A stretch of DNA of 64,000 nucleotides, from contig JANQRH010000029.1 in the NCBI GenBank assembly GCA_028284625.1, forward strand, positions 119,735-183,734, read 5' to 3'. This document shows positions 8,117-16,174 of the stretch, one piece after another. Every line of letters starts with the position of its first letter. The first letter of the stretch is position 1. Made by a program: the position numbers and the translations under genes. The notes below the pieces were generated by a model. The model did no database searches and had not been told where the DNA came from. It saw only the letters and a list, made by a program, of their open reading frames with translations. This stretch comes from Afifellaceae bacterium (GTDB lineage: Bacteria > Pseudomonadota > Alphaproteobacteria > Rhizobiales > Afifellaceae).

Positions 8117-8133
8117 GAACGAAATCAACGTTC
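8117..8133. promoter_or_regulatory. palindrome upstream of the sigF-like gene
   Basis: GAACG (8117-8121), seven bases, CGTTC (8129-8133) form a perfect inverted repeat 21 bases before the sigma ATG. It is not the LexA arrangement, which is a direct repeat. It could be an operator or a leader hairpin. No regulator can be named. Confidence 0.35.
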
Positions 8134-8195
8134 GGTGAGAGCTGAGTGTTTGGCGCGTGAACCGGCGCGATCTGCGAAATCGTCGGCCCGCCGGT

Positions 8196-8990
8196 TCAGT
8201 GCGCGACAGCGCGCCGGTAGAGATGCCAGGTCGCGTGCCCGAGCACCGGAACGGTGACGGCAAGCCCGATCAGGAAGACCGCGAAGCTCACGATCAAGCT
8301 CGTTCCGACGATCAGACCCCAAACTGCCATCGTCACCGGATTGGCGGCGACCACTTTGAGCGATGTCTGAATGGCGCCGAGGGCGCCTATCTCGCGGTCG
8401 AGCAGGATGGGGAACGACACGGCGCTGATGCACAGAACCAAAACGGCGAAGAGGAGGCCAACGGTGTTGCCGAAGACGATCAGCGCCCAACCAGACGAGG
8501 TTGTGAAGACGTCGTTGAGAAACGCACCGGCTGAAGCAGGAGTATAAGCGCCGAAGGTCAATCGGTAGATCAGCCAGGCGGACCCCAGCCATCCGATGAA
8601 GATCGCCGTATGCAGGGCGGCGAGTGCGATGATGTCGGCAGCGGCGTTTTGCTGAAAGACGTTCAGCACGCCTCTCCAACTCGGTGTTTGACCGCTTTCC
8701 CGTTGACGGCTCAGTTCGCAGAAGCCGATGGCTGCGACCGGGCCAACCAGGGCGAAACCGGCGATGAGCGGAAAGAGCAGCGGTACCAGCGACTGTCCGA
8801 GCGTGATGCGGATCAGGATCAGACCGATCAACGGGTAGATCAGAGCCAAAAAGACGACATCGGTGCGCTTGGCCTTGAAGTCTTCGAAGCCGTCGCGGAG
8901 CGCGTCCAACAGATCGGCGACGCCAATCGCCTGCACGATCGGTTGCTCTGCCGTCATGTCCGTGTGGAGTGTCGGCTGCGTGGGCCCCAT
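8196..8990 (-). CDS. DUF2189-family membrane protein
   Basis: A 264-residue protein with about six membrane spans starting near residue 47. It carries a GFCELSRQRESGQTPSW stretch typical of DUF2189 proteins, whose role is unknown. ATG 8988-8990 follows an AGGGA ribosome site. Two GTAACC elements (9012-9007 and 9052-9047, minus strand) lie upstream, resembling the -35 seen before the P460 gene but without a convincing -10. It sits between the adenylate cyclase gene and the SigF operon on the same strand. Confidence 0.75.
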   Translation of the reverse strand: MGPTQPTLHTDMTAEQPIVQAIGVADLLDALRDGFEDFKAKRTDVVFLALIYPLIGLILIRITLGQSLVPLLFPLIAGFALVGPVAAIGFCELSRQRESGQTPSWRGVLNVFQQNAAADIIALAALHTAIFIGWLGSAWLIYRLTFGAYTPASAGAFLNDVFTTSSGWALIVFGNTVGLLFAVLVLCISAVSFPILLDREIGALGAIQTSLKVVAANPVTMAVWGLIVGTSLIVSFAVFLIGLAVTVPVLGHATWHLYRRAVAH

Positions 8991-9092
8991 TGTTCTGTCC
9001 CTGGCGGGTTACGTGGACGTGCGTGACCGCACCAAACGCGCAGTCCGGTTACCCAGGAATTCGCCGCGTTCAGCGGAAAAGTTACGCCACGC

Positions 9093-10562
9093 TCAGATAC
9101 GTCCGTGCAGGACAACGAGGTCGCGCTCGCCGATTCCTTCGACAGCCCAACTGAGAGACGGCCCTGAACGCGCCGCGCTGTAGCCTTGCTCACAGGCGAC
9201 ATCGTAGGCTTCTGTGGTCGTCAGGGCCCGACAACCGATAGCCTTGTTGAGCTTCTCCAACTTGGCAGCCAAGTTCACGGCGGGCCCGATGACGGTCATC
9301 TCAAGTCGGCTTTCGTCGCCGACCGTCCCGAAAATCACCGTGCCGGCGGTCGCCGCGGCGGCAACGCTCCCCGCAGGCAGAAGGCTGAGCGCGCCGGCAT
9401 CGGATTGCCAAGTCGATGAGTCGGCGATGATGGCGTCGACGGCGCGGAGCGCGTCGGCGGCGTAGGCGGGGCTTTCTTCCGTGGCGCCGAAGGTCGCCAT
9501 GATGCCGTCGCCCATGAACTTATCGATCACGCCGCCTTGGGTGCGGACAATGGAAATCACGCGGTGCTGGTAGGCGCCGAGAATATCCATCACCTGCTGC
9601 GGCTCCAGCCGTCCGGCTAGTTCGGTGAAGCCGCGGAGGTCAACGAAGAGAACGGCGGCCTGGCGGCGCACGCTTTGCGACAGGACGTCATCGGCCGCCT
9701 TGATCTTGGAAGCGACCGATTCGTCGAAGAAGCGTGACAGATTGGCGGCGGCCACGCTTTGGCTCACCGCCTGCACCAGAAGCGCGCGGCCGCGATAGAG
9801 CGTGACGTAAAGCACGGCGGTGACGAGCGCGACGGAGATCAGTTTGTCGACCTCCGCGCCCACGAGCAGCGAATTGCTGGTCAGGTAGCGAACATAGTCG
9901 CGGGTCACGATGGTGCCGGTCTCATCGGTGACAAGCACGATGCCAACCATGAACACCCAGCCGGCAATCGCCGCGGCACCTGTGACAAGGACGAATTTCG
10001 GATCGAAGCGCAGCGCGCGAAGCGCGATGAAGATGAACAGATAAAGGAATGTTGGTGCTTTCAGATAGAATGAGGTTGGCTGATCGTATTGCTGGTGGAA
10101 GCTCCACATTAGAAGCATCAGAAGGCTGATATCGAAGACGATCGAGCCGTAGGACGCCCAGTCCGGCAGGCGCATGCGCCACGACCAGGCAAGCCCGATC
10201 AGCGTGAGCGTCAGGTAGATGACGAGGATGTAGGGCACCAGCGAAACGCCGGTTCCCGCGGTCGGCGGCGACAGCAGATAGAGGAGACCGAAGGCGGAGA
10301 CAATGCCGAGCTGGATGATCCGCATGAGGAGTTCGCTGGACCATTCCTGTTCGCCGATGCGGGCGACCACGGGCGGGGGAAGCACCTGTTTGTAGCGGCC
10401 GTTTGGGAGGCGCTCCGAAAGCCGAGCGATCCAGGCTGGCGGACTGATGCGTCGCCGCGCGGCGGTGACCTGGCCGGCGGCGGGCGCGGCTATCTGCGTG
10501 GATTGGTTCGGTGCGTCGGCCTGGCGCGTCTGCGGCCGCCCGTCGCCGGTGTCCTGCGTCAT
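9093..10562 (-). CDS. membrane-anchored adenylate/guanylate cyclase (class III)
   Basis: From ATG 10562 the product is 489 residues. A polar N-terminus of about 80 residues is followed by six to seven membrane spans and a class III cyclase catalytic domain from about residue 300. AVLFVDLRGFTELAGR and IDKFMGDGIMATFGA carry the two metal-binding aspartates, and VGDESRLEMTVIGPAVNLAAKLE is the later conserved part. The frame also extends to a TTG at 10640 that overlaps the TGA of the upstream gene (TTGA), so a coupled 515-residue form is possible. It makes cAMP or cGMP in response to an unknown membrane signal. Confidence 0.9.
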   Translation of the reverse strand: MTQDTGDGRPQTRQADAPNQSTQIAAPAAGQVTAARRRISPPAWIARLSERLPNGRYKQVLPPPVVARIGEQEWSSELLMRIIQLGIVSAFGLLYLLSPPTAGTGVSLVPYILVIYLTLTLIGLAWSWRMRLPDWASYGSIVFDISLLMLLMWSFHQQYDQPTSFYLKAPTFLYLFIFIALRALRFDPKFVLVTGAAAIAGWVFMVGIVLVTDETGTIVTRDYVRYLTSNSLLVGAEVDKLISVALVTAVLYVTLYRGRALLVQAVSQSVAAANLSRFFDESVASKIKAADDVLSQSVRRQAAVLFVDLRGFTELAGRLEPQQVMDILGAYQHRVISIVRTQGGVIDKFMGDGIMATFGATEESPAYAADALRAVDAIIADSSTWQSDAGALSLLPAGSVAAAATAGTVIFGTVGDESRLEMTVIGPAVNLAAKLEKLNKAIGCRALTTTEAYDVACEQGYSAARSGPSLSWAVEGIGERDLVVLHGRI

Positions 10563-10636
10563 AAGGTGCCCCGGTTGCGGTTGGGCGGCGGGAGCCGCCC
10601 GGTCGTGCAGTAGAGGAAGTTGCGGCGCGTTTCGCG

Positions 10637-11104
10637 TCAAGCGCGATAAAGTTCACGGGATGAGCCCGTGCGCCGCGGACGGTCGATGCCGTAGACGCCG
10701 CCCATCACCGCGCCGAAGATCGCGTGCAGCGCCAGCGTCAGGATTGGCGCGGAAATGCCAAGGCGGATTCCAAACAGGCCGGCATCGCCGGCGGGCATGA
10801 CGACAAGCATCATGATGAGCCATGCGCCGATCCCGAAGATGACACCGCGGATCCACGCCCGCCGGCCGGGCAGGCGCGGCTCCAGCAACGCGAACAGACC
10901 GCCCCAGACAAGCGTGCCGATCATGAAGTGAGCGAGCCAGCCGATCGCCATCGTCGATCCGCCGAGTATCTGTGTGACCAAGGCAATGACGTCGAGTTCG
11001 CCGGTCATCAGTCCGGTCATCTTCTTCACGATCAAGAGGGGCGATAGCACCACGGTCGCGACAAAGCCGGCGGTCACGCCTTTCAGGATGTTCGCCCCGA
11101 TCAT
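10637..11104 (-). CDS. small polytopic membrane protein, DUF6789-like
   Basis: A 155-residue protein with four hydrophobic spans (about residues 8-25, 40-62, 80-102 and 110-135). The N-terminal GVTAGFVATVVLS and a Gly-rich loop GAVMGGVYGIDR at the end resemble DUF6789 proteins of unknown function. ATG 11104 was preferred over an in-frame start at 11194 because it gives the membrane protein without a polar leader. Its stop overlaps a possible TTG start of the cyclase gene, so the two may form one operon. Confidence 0.65.
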   Translation of the reverse strand: MIGANILKGVTAGFVATVVLSPLLIVKKMTGLMTGELDVIALVTQILGGSTMAIGWLAHFMIGTLVWGGLFALLEPRLPGRRAWIRGVIFGIGAWLIMMLVVMPAGDAGLFGIRLGISAPILTLALHAIFGAVMGGVYGIDRPRRTGSSRELYRA

Positions 11105-11486
11105 GTTTCCCGACCCTCGTTGCTCACTCGGCGCAGCCCCTCCCGTGTCAGTCGAGGGCTCGCTTACGCGCTGGATTCGCCGGATATGGTGCATGTGTTA
11201 CGTGGCGCGAGGGCGTCTCGTCCGTGGCTTTGCCGCGCGGGCGCCTCCGATCACAGGTGGTTGTTGCGTGAGGCCGTCTCGCCTTGTGGTGGGTGGGTCC
11301 GTTGCTCCGTTAGCAGCTGGGCGGAGAGCGGGTATTGCGCTAATTGATGGGTGGGCTGATTTCAGCCGGCGGCATCACGCAAATTCACGTTGCCGCCATC
11401 GTAGCTGTCGGCAATTGTCGTTTATGATTTCGCACCCCAGAATCGGGGCATCTTCGACCCATCCAGCACCAGAAGGAAAACCGCTC
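11105..11486. other. gene-free stretch between divergent genes
   Basis: About 380 bases lie between the leftward DUF6789-like gene and the rightward thioredoxin gene. The frame open through it on the plus strand shows no signal of coding use until the GTG at 11487. The clearest structure is the nested inverted repeat at 11335-11382. Promoters for both directions are presumably here, but none matches a consensus convincingly. Confidence 0.5.
11335..11382. repeat. nested inverted repeat upstream of the thioredoxin gene
   Basis: Three sets of complementary arms nest inside one another: TTGCG (11335-11339) with CGCAA (11378-11382), GATG (11346-11349) with CATC (11373-11376), and GGCTGA (11354-11359) with TCAGCC (11362-11367). 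The whole could fold as one stem with internal loops, about 105 bases before the thioredoxin start. Function unknown. Confidence 0.4.
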
Positions 11487-11894
11487 GTGCCTCGCTTTGC
11501 TGCTTCTTTGATCGCCTTTGCCTTCGGCGTCGTTCTTCTCATCGGCGCTTCGCCCAACGCCTTTGCGGCGGAGATCAAGGCCTATGACCAATCGAGCTTC
11601 GAGACCGCCCAGGCCGAAGGCCGGCCGATCGTTGTCGACATCACCGCGAAATGGTGCTCGACCTGCGCCGCGCAGCAACCGATCATCCAGGCTCTGGCGG
11701 CCGATCCCGCCTATGGCGAGATGATCGTGTTCCATGTCGACTACGACAATCAGAAGGACGTCGTGCGTTCGCTTGGCGCGCGCTGGCAGTCGACGCTGAT
11801 CGCCTTCAACGGAGCGGCAGAAACCGGCCGTTCGGTAGGCGACACCAACGCTGCCTCCATCACAGCCTTGTTCCAGACGGCGCTGGGCAACTAG
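11487..11894 (+). CDS. periplasmic thioredoxin-fold protein, CcdA partner
   Basis: A 135-residue product from GTG 11487, preceded by an AAGGA ribosome site. It has a signal peptide (hydrophobic residues about 7-22, ending ANAFAAE-like) and a thioredoxin domain with active-site AKWCSTCAAQQ (WCxxC). ATG 11424 in the same frame would add a polar leader and is less likely. Four bases later comes ccdA. Such pairs pass electrons from the cytoplasm through CcdA to the periplasm, as DsbD does in one chain, for cytochrome maturation or disulfide repair. Confidence 0.82.
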   Translation: MPRFAASLIAFAFGVVLLIGASPNAFAAEIKAYDQSSFETAQAEGRPIVVDITAKWCSTCAAQQPIIQALAADPAYGEMIVFHVDYDNQKDVVRSLGARWQSTLIAFNGAAETGRSVGDTNAASITALFQTALGN

Positions 11895-11897
11895 CGC

Positions 11898-12617
11898 ATG
11901 CTCGGCACAACCCTCTTTGGCGGGGTTGCCGGAGTCTTATCGACCCTGTCGCCTTGCGTCCTGCCGCTCCTGCCCGTCGTGCTCGGCACGGCGGTCTCCA
12001 AGCATCGGATGGGGCCTGTGGCGCTTGCGGCGGGGGTGGCGCTTTCATTCATCACGATCGGCATGTTCGTCGCGCTGATCGGGTTTTCCATCGGGCTCGA
12101 CCTTGCGGTCTTCAGGACCGTTGGCGGCTTTCTCCTGATTGCGCTCGGAGCCGTGCTGCTCATCCCACGCATGCAGACGCAACTTGCGACGGCGGCGGGG
12201 CCGGTCGGCAATTGGACGGAGCAGCGCTTCGGGTCCTTCGACACGAGCGGGTGGAGCGGCCAGTTTCTTCTCGGCCTGCTGCTCGGTGCCGTGTGGAGTC
12301 CGTGCGTCGGCCCCACGCTAGGAGCGGCGTCCGTCATGGCGGCGCGCGGCGAGAACCTTGTAGAGGTCACCGCGACGATGGCGGCGTTCGGGGTTGGGGC
12401 GGCGCTGCCGCTTCTCATTATCGGCCTTCTGTCACGCGAGGCATTGATGCGCTGGCGCGACCGGATGCTCAGCGCCGGCAAAGGCGGCAAGATGGCGCTC
12501 GGATTGCTGCTTGTCGTGGTCGGCGTGCTGGTGGTTTCCGGCCTCGACAAGGCGCTTGAGGCAATTCTGGTGCAGGCATCGCCTGCCTGGCTGACGACTT
12601 TGACAACGCGCTTCTAG
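11898..12617 (+). CDS. ccdA: CcdA/DsbD-type thiol-disulfide transporter
   Basis: A 239-residue membrane protein with six spans. The two conserved redox cysteines sit in the family motifs LSPCVLPLLP (near residue 20) and WSPCVGPTLGA (near 138). It carries reducing equivalents across the inner membrane to periplasmic thioredoxin-like proteins such as the one encoded four bases upstream. Length and motifs match CcdA rather than full DsbD, which has extra periplasmic domains. Co-transcription with the upstream gene is likely. Confidence 0.92.
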   Translation: MLGTTLFGGVAGVLSTLSPCVLPLLPVVLGTAVSKHRMGPVALAAGVALSFITIGMFVALIGFSIGLDLAVFRTVGGFLLIALGAVLLIPRMQTQLATAAGPVGNWTEQRFGSFDTSGWSGQFLLGLLLGAVWSPCVGPTLGAASVMAARGENLVEVTATMAAFGVGAALPLLIIGLLSREALMRWRDRMLSAGKGGKMALGLLLVVVGVLVVSGLDKALEAILVQASPAWLTTLTTRF

Positions 12618-12705
12618 CGTCGAGAGAACCGGCGCAGGGGCGGAAGCGGGGGCGCTTGCGACACCGACGTCTTATTGTCCAAGCGGCGGGCGGTTGACGG
12701 ACGCC

Positions 12706-13398
12706 ATGCCCCCCGCTGCTTCGCAGCCCAAGCGATCGTTGATCCGTTTGGTGGTCGTCGTGCTGATTGTGCTCTCAGGCGTGGCGATTTTGCTGGGCTC
12801 GGTGTTCGACTGGTCGTTCAGCTTTTCCAGTGCGGACATTGAGCGCGTGATCCGGTCCTGGGGGATGTGGGGTGTGCTCGGCTCCATCGGCATCATGGTG
12901 CTGCACTCCTTCGTGCCGTTTCCCGCCGAGATCATCGCCATCGCCAATGGCATGGTCTACGGGCCGTTCTGGGGCGTGGTCATCACTTGGGTCGGCGCGA
13001 TGCTCGGTGCGCTTATTGCGTTCGGCTTGGCGCGCACGCTCGGTCGCCCCTTCGTAGAACGGCTGGTCGCCCGGCGGCACTGGCAGGCCTTCGACGATTG
13101 GGCGGCAGTGCAGGGCGGGCGCATGGTATTGATCGCGCGCTTCTACCCGATCATCGCGTTCAATTTGATCAATTACGCTGCGGGCATCTCACGCATTTCG
13201 TGGTGGACGTTTATCTGGACAACCGGGATCGGAATCCTGCCGCTGACCATCCTCATGGTGGTCATGGGCGACTGGATCCACGTCCTGCCCTGGTGGGCGT
13301 GGCTGATCGTCTTGGGCGCCAGCGCAGTCGTCTGGTATCTCACGCGGCATCTGTTCCGGCCGCCGGATATGAGGGACAGTTCAGACCGCGCCGACTAA
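12706..13398 (+). CDS. TVP38/TMEM64 (DedA-related) membrane protein
   Basis: A 230-residue integral membrane protein. The core shows the VTT/SNARE-associated pattern: hydrophobic spans about residues 12-35 and 55-85, FGLARTLGRPFVERLVARR near 112-130, then ARFYPIIAFNLINYAAGISR near 147-166, which is the re-entrant region of the family. ATG 12706 is chosen; a TTG four codons earlier is possible. Bacterial relatives are implicated in lipid scrambling or undecaprenyl-phosphate handling, and the exact role here is unknown. Its last bases overlap the end of the convergent hemN gene. Confidence 0.85.
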   Translation: MPPAASQPKRSLIRLVVVVLIVLSGVAILLGSVFDWSFSFSSADIERVIRSWGMWGVLGSIGIMVLHSFVPFPAEIIAIANGMVYGPFWGVVITWVGAMLGALIAFGLARTLGRPFVERLVARRHWQAFDDWAAVQGGRMVLIARFYPIIAFNLINYAAGISRISWWTFIWTTGIGILPLTILMVVMGDWIHVLPWWAWLIVLGASAVVWYLTRHLFRPPDMRDSSDRAD

Positions 13399-14753
13399 AC
13401 GGCGACTGAGTGGCGCGCGGCGCGGCTGGCGAAGTAGGTGTCAAACACGGCGGCCACGGCACGCACCAGCGGGCGCGCAGCCTCCGTCATGGAAAGCTGG
13501 CCACCTTCAAGCGTGACGACTCCGTCGTCCGCCATCGCAATAAGCTCTCTGCGTTCGTCGTCGCACCAATCCGGCGTGACGCCGAAGCGTTGTGTCGCGG
13601 CGTCGAGATCGACAGTGCCGGAGCACATCAGCTCCTCGATGACGTGCGCGCGCAGCGCATCCTCGCCGTCAAACGCGTGCCCCTTGGCAATGGGCAGCAC
13701 GCCAGTCTCCACTGTGCGCGCCCAGGCGCCGGGCTCGGCAATGTTCTGCACGTAGCCGCAGGGCGTCCGCCCGATGGAGGTCGCGCCGACGCCAAGCAGA
13801 GTTTGCGCACGGTCAGTGGTGTAGCCCTGGAAATTGCGATGCAGTGTGCCTTCGCGCGCCGCCTCGGCAAGCGTATCGGAGGGGAGCGCGAAATGGTCCA
13901 GCCCGATCGCCTGATAGCCGACGCGTTCAAGCGCATCGGCGGCGGCGCGCGCCTGATCGATCCGCTCGCTTGCGCCGGGCAGCGCACTTTCGTCGATGAG
14001 CCGCTGCTTCTTGGCCATCCACGGCACATGCGCGTAGCCGAAAAGCGCCAGGCGATCCGGTTGCATCGCCGCGCAGAGATCGATCGTATTGGTCAGCGTT
14101 TCGACCGTCTGGTGCGGCAGGCCATAGATCAGGTCGAAATTGATGCCCCCGACGCCGGCCGCGCGCAGCCCTTCGACCGACGCCTCCACCATGTCGGGCG
14201 GCTGGATGCGGTTGATCGCCGCCTGCACCGTGGCATCGAATTCCTGAACGCCGAAGCTCGCGCGCGTGAAGCCTAAAGCGCCGATGCGCTCGATCATGGC
14301 TTCTGTGAGCGTCCGCGGATCGCTCTCAATCGCCAGTTCCGCGTCGGCGGCGATGTCGAAATGCGCGCGCACGGTTTCCATAGCGCGCTGCAGATCGTCG
14401 GGCTCCATGGCGGTCGGCGTGCCACCGCCCCAATGGAGATGCGACAACGTCATGCGCTGCGGCAGGTGGCTGGCGAGGAGCGCGACTTCGTCGACCAGGT
14501 TGCCGACGTAGCGGGCGACCGGCTCGTAGCGCGAGGCGAGCTTCATGTTGCAGCCGCAATACCAGCAGAGCTCGCGGCAGAACGGCACATGCAAATAAAG
14601 CGAGATCGGCTCGGATGCATCAAGGGCGCTGAGCCAATCCCCGTAATCGTCCGCGCCGATGCCGTCGCTGAAATGCGGCACCGTCGGGTAGCTTGTGTAG
14701 CGAGGCACCGCCAGCGTCAGATATTTGGTCAGCTGGGAATCCACGTTGCGCAC
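13395..14753 (-). CDS. hemN: oxygen-independent coproporphyrinogen III oxidase
   Basis: A 452-residue radical-SAM enzyme that decarboxylates coproporphyrinogen III in haem synthesis without oxygen. The iron-sulfur motif CRELCWYCGC (Cys59, 63, 66 and 68) and SLYLHVPFC are diagnostic, followed by WGGGTPTAM and the HemN C-terminal domain. Length matches true HemN rather than the shorter HemW. GTG 14753 lies directly after an AGGAG, and a GTG three codons later has better spacing, so the start is uncertain by three residues. Not visibly in an operon. An imperfect inverted repeat (arms near 14793-14801 and 14808-14818) lies upstream. Confidence 0.93.
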   Translation of the reverse strand: MRNVDSQLTKYLTLAVPRYTSYPTVPHFSDGIGADDYGDWLSALDASEPISLYLHVPFCRELCWYCGCNMKLASRYEPVARYVGNLVDEVALLASHLPQRMTLSHLHWGGGTPTAMEPDDLQRAMETVRAHFDIAADAELAIESDPRTLTEAMIERIGALGFTRASFGVQEFDATVQAAINRIQPPDMVEASVEGLRAAGVGGINFDLIYGLPHQTVETLTNTIDLCAAMQPDRLALFGYAHVPWMAKKQRLIDESALPGASERIDQARAAADALERVGYQAIGLDHFALPSDTLAEAAREGTLHRNFQGYTTDRAQTLLGVGATSIGRTPCGYVQNIAEPGAWARTVETGVLPIAKGHAFDGEDALRAHVIEELMCSGTVDLDAATQRFGVTPDWCDDERRELIAMADDGVVTLEGGQLSMTEAARPLVRAVAAVFDTYFASRAARHSVAV

Positions 14754-14866
14754 ACTCCTGAACCGGTCCGCCTCGACGGCCCTCTACGGGCAACAATCCG
14801 CCATTATGCGGGGATTGTCCATCGCCCGGATGCCGCGGCGTGCCGGAGCGTCCGGGGCAAGCCTTG

Positions 14867-16174
14867 CTACGTATCTAGGGGCACCGATGTGCCGCCGATG
14901 GCCGCCCTTCCGGCGAAGCGCGCCGCAGCGCCAAGCGCCTCCTCCACGCGGATCGCCTCGTTCCATTTGGCCATCCGTTCGGAGCGCGCAAACGAGCCGA
15001 CCTTGAGCTGATCGGCGTGCCAACCGACCGCCAGATGGAGGATGGTCGTGTCCTCCGTCTCGCCGGAACGGGCGGAGACGATCGTCCGCCACCCGGCCTT
15101 GCGCGCAGCGTCCAGCGCAGCGCGCGTCTCCGTCAGCGTGCCGGCTTGATTGGGCTTCAGGAGGACGGCGTTGCAGTCCTTCCGGGAGGCCGCGCGCGTC
15201 ACCCGCTCGGCGGAGGTGACGAGATAATCGTCGCCGATGACTTGCACATCGTCGCCGACCGCCGCCGTGAAAGCACGCATGCCGATGTCGTCGCCCTCGG
15301 CGAGCGGGTCTTCCACTGAGATGATGGGGAAGCGTCGGCACCATGTCGCCAGGTGCTCCACCATGCCGGCCGTGTCGAGATCGGTGGAGTCGGTCGTGAG
15401 CCGATAGCGTTCCCCCGTTCGGAATTGCGACGCGGCAATGTCGAGCGCCAGCGCAACGTCTTCGCCGGGTCGGTATCCGGCACGCTCGATTGCCGCGACG
15501 GCCTCCTCCAGCGCTTCTTCGTTGGAGGCGAATTCCGGCCACCAGCCGCCTTCGTCGGCAACGCCGCGCAGGAGCCCACGCTCTTCCATGATGAGCCCGG
15601 CGGCGCGGTAGACCTCCGCCGCCATGATGGTCGCCTCGTCGAAGCTCGCCGCGCCCACTGGCACGAGCATCACGTCCTGCAGATCGATGCGCCGTCCGGC
15701 ATGCGCGCCGCCGCCGAAAATCTGCACCAAGGGCATGGGGAGGCGCGCTTCGCCGTCGCGCAGAATGTATCGCCAGAGCGGCATGCCGGCCGACGCTGCG
15801 GCGGCGTGGGCGACGGCCATGGAGATCGCGGTCGTCGCGTTGCCGCCAAGCCGTTCCTTGTTGGCCGTCCCATCCAGCGCGATGAGGGCCTGGTCGACGG
15901 CCGCTTGGTCGCTTGCGTTCAGGCCGGTCAGGGCCGGCGCAATGTCGTCGGCGATCCCGGCAAGCGCGCGGTTCACGCCGAGCCCGCCAAAGGCGTCGCC
16001 GCCGTCGCGGAGGTCGATGGCTTCGTGGCTGCCGCGCGAGGCGCCGGCCGGCGCGATGGCGCGCCCGATTGCGCCGTCGGCGAGGTGCACCTCGGCTTCG
16101 ATCGTGGGGCGACCGCGTGAGTCCCACACGCGTCGGCCCCTGACATTGCTGATGCGTGGATTGGGCGCGCTCAT
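14867..16174 (-). CDS. divergent enolase-superfamily protein (enolase homologue)
   Basis: A 435-residue protein that aligns over its whole length with enolase. Conserved are Glu208 (ADEGG), metal ligands Asp245 (LDIAASQ), Glu288 (SVEDP) and Asp315 (GDDYLV), the base Lys340 (LLKPNQ), His158 (GGAHAG) and Lys391. Changed are the catalytic-loop Ser to Ala (APAGASRG where APSGASTG is usual), the Glu of DIQEF to Asp167, and the His of SHRSGETED to Ala368. The altered residues are those near the C3 hydroxyl and second metal, so normal enolase activity is doubtful and another phospho-acid is a likely substrate. ATG 16174 overlaps the stop of the upstream kinase gene. Confidence 0.85.
   Translation of the reverse strand: MSAPNPRISNVRGRRVWDSRGRPTIEAEVHLADGAIGRAIAPAGASRGSHEAIDLRDGGDAFGGLGVNRALAGIADDIAPALTGLNASDQAAVDQALIALDGTANKERLGGNATTAISMAVAHAAAASAGMPLWRYILRDGEARLPMPLVQIFGGGAHAGRRIDLQDVMLVPVGAASFDEATIMAAEVYRAAGLIMEERGLLRGVADEGGWWPEFASNEEALEEAVAAIERAGYRPGEDVALALDIAASQFRTGERYRLTTDSTDLDTAGMVEHLATWCRRFPIISVEDPLAEGDDIGMRAFTAAVGDDVQVIGDDYLVTSAERVTRAASRKDCNAVLLKPNQAGTLTETRAALDAARKAGWRTIVSARSGETEDTTILHLAVGWHADQLKVGSFARSERMAKWNEAIRVEEALGAAARFAGRAAIGGTSVPLDT

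Noticed and set aside
14793..14818. Inverted repeat upstream of hemN as an FNR/FixK box
   Set aside because: ACAATCC...GGATTGT is partly symmetric but does not match TTGAT-N4-ATCAA.
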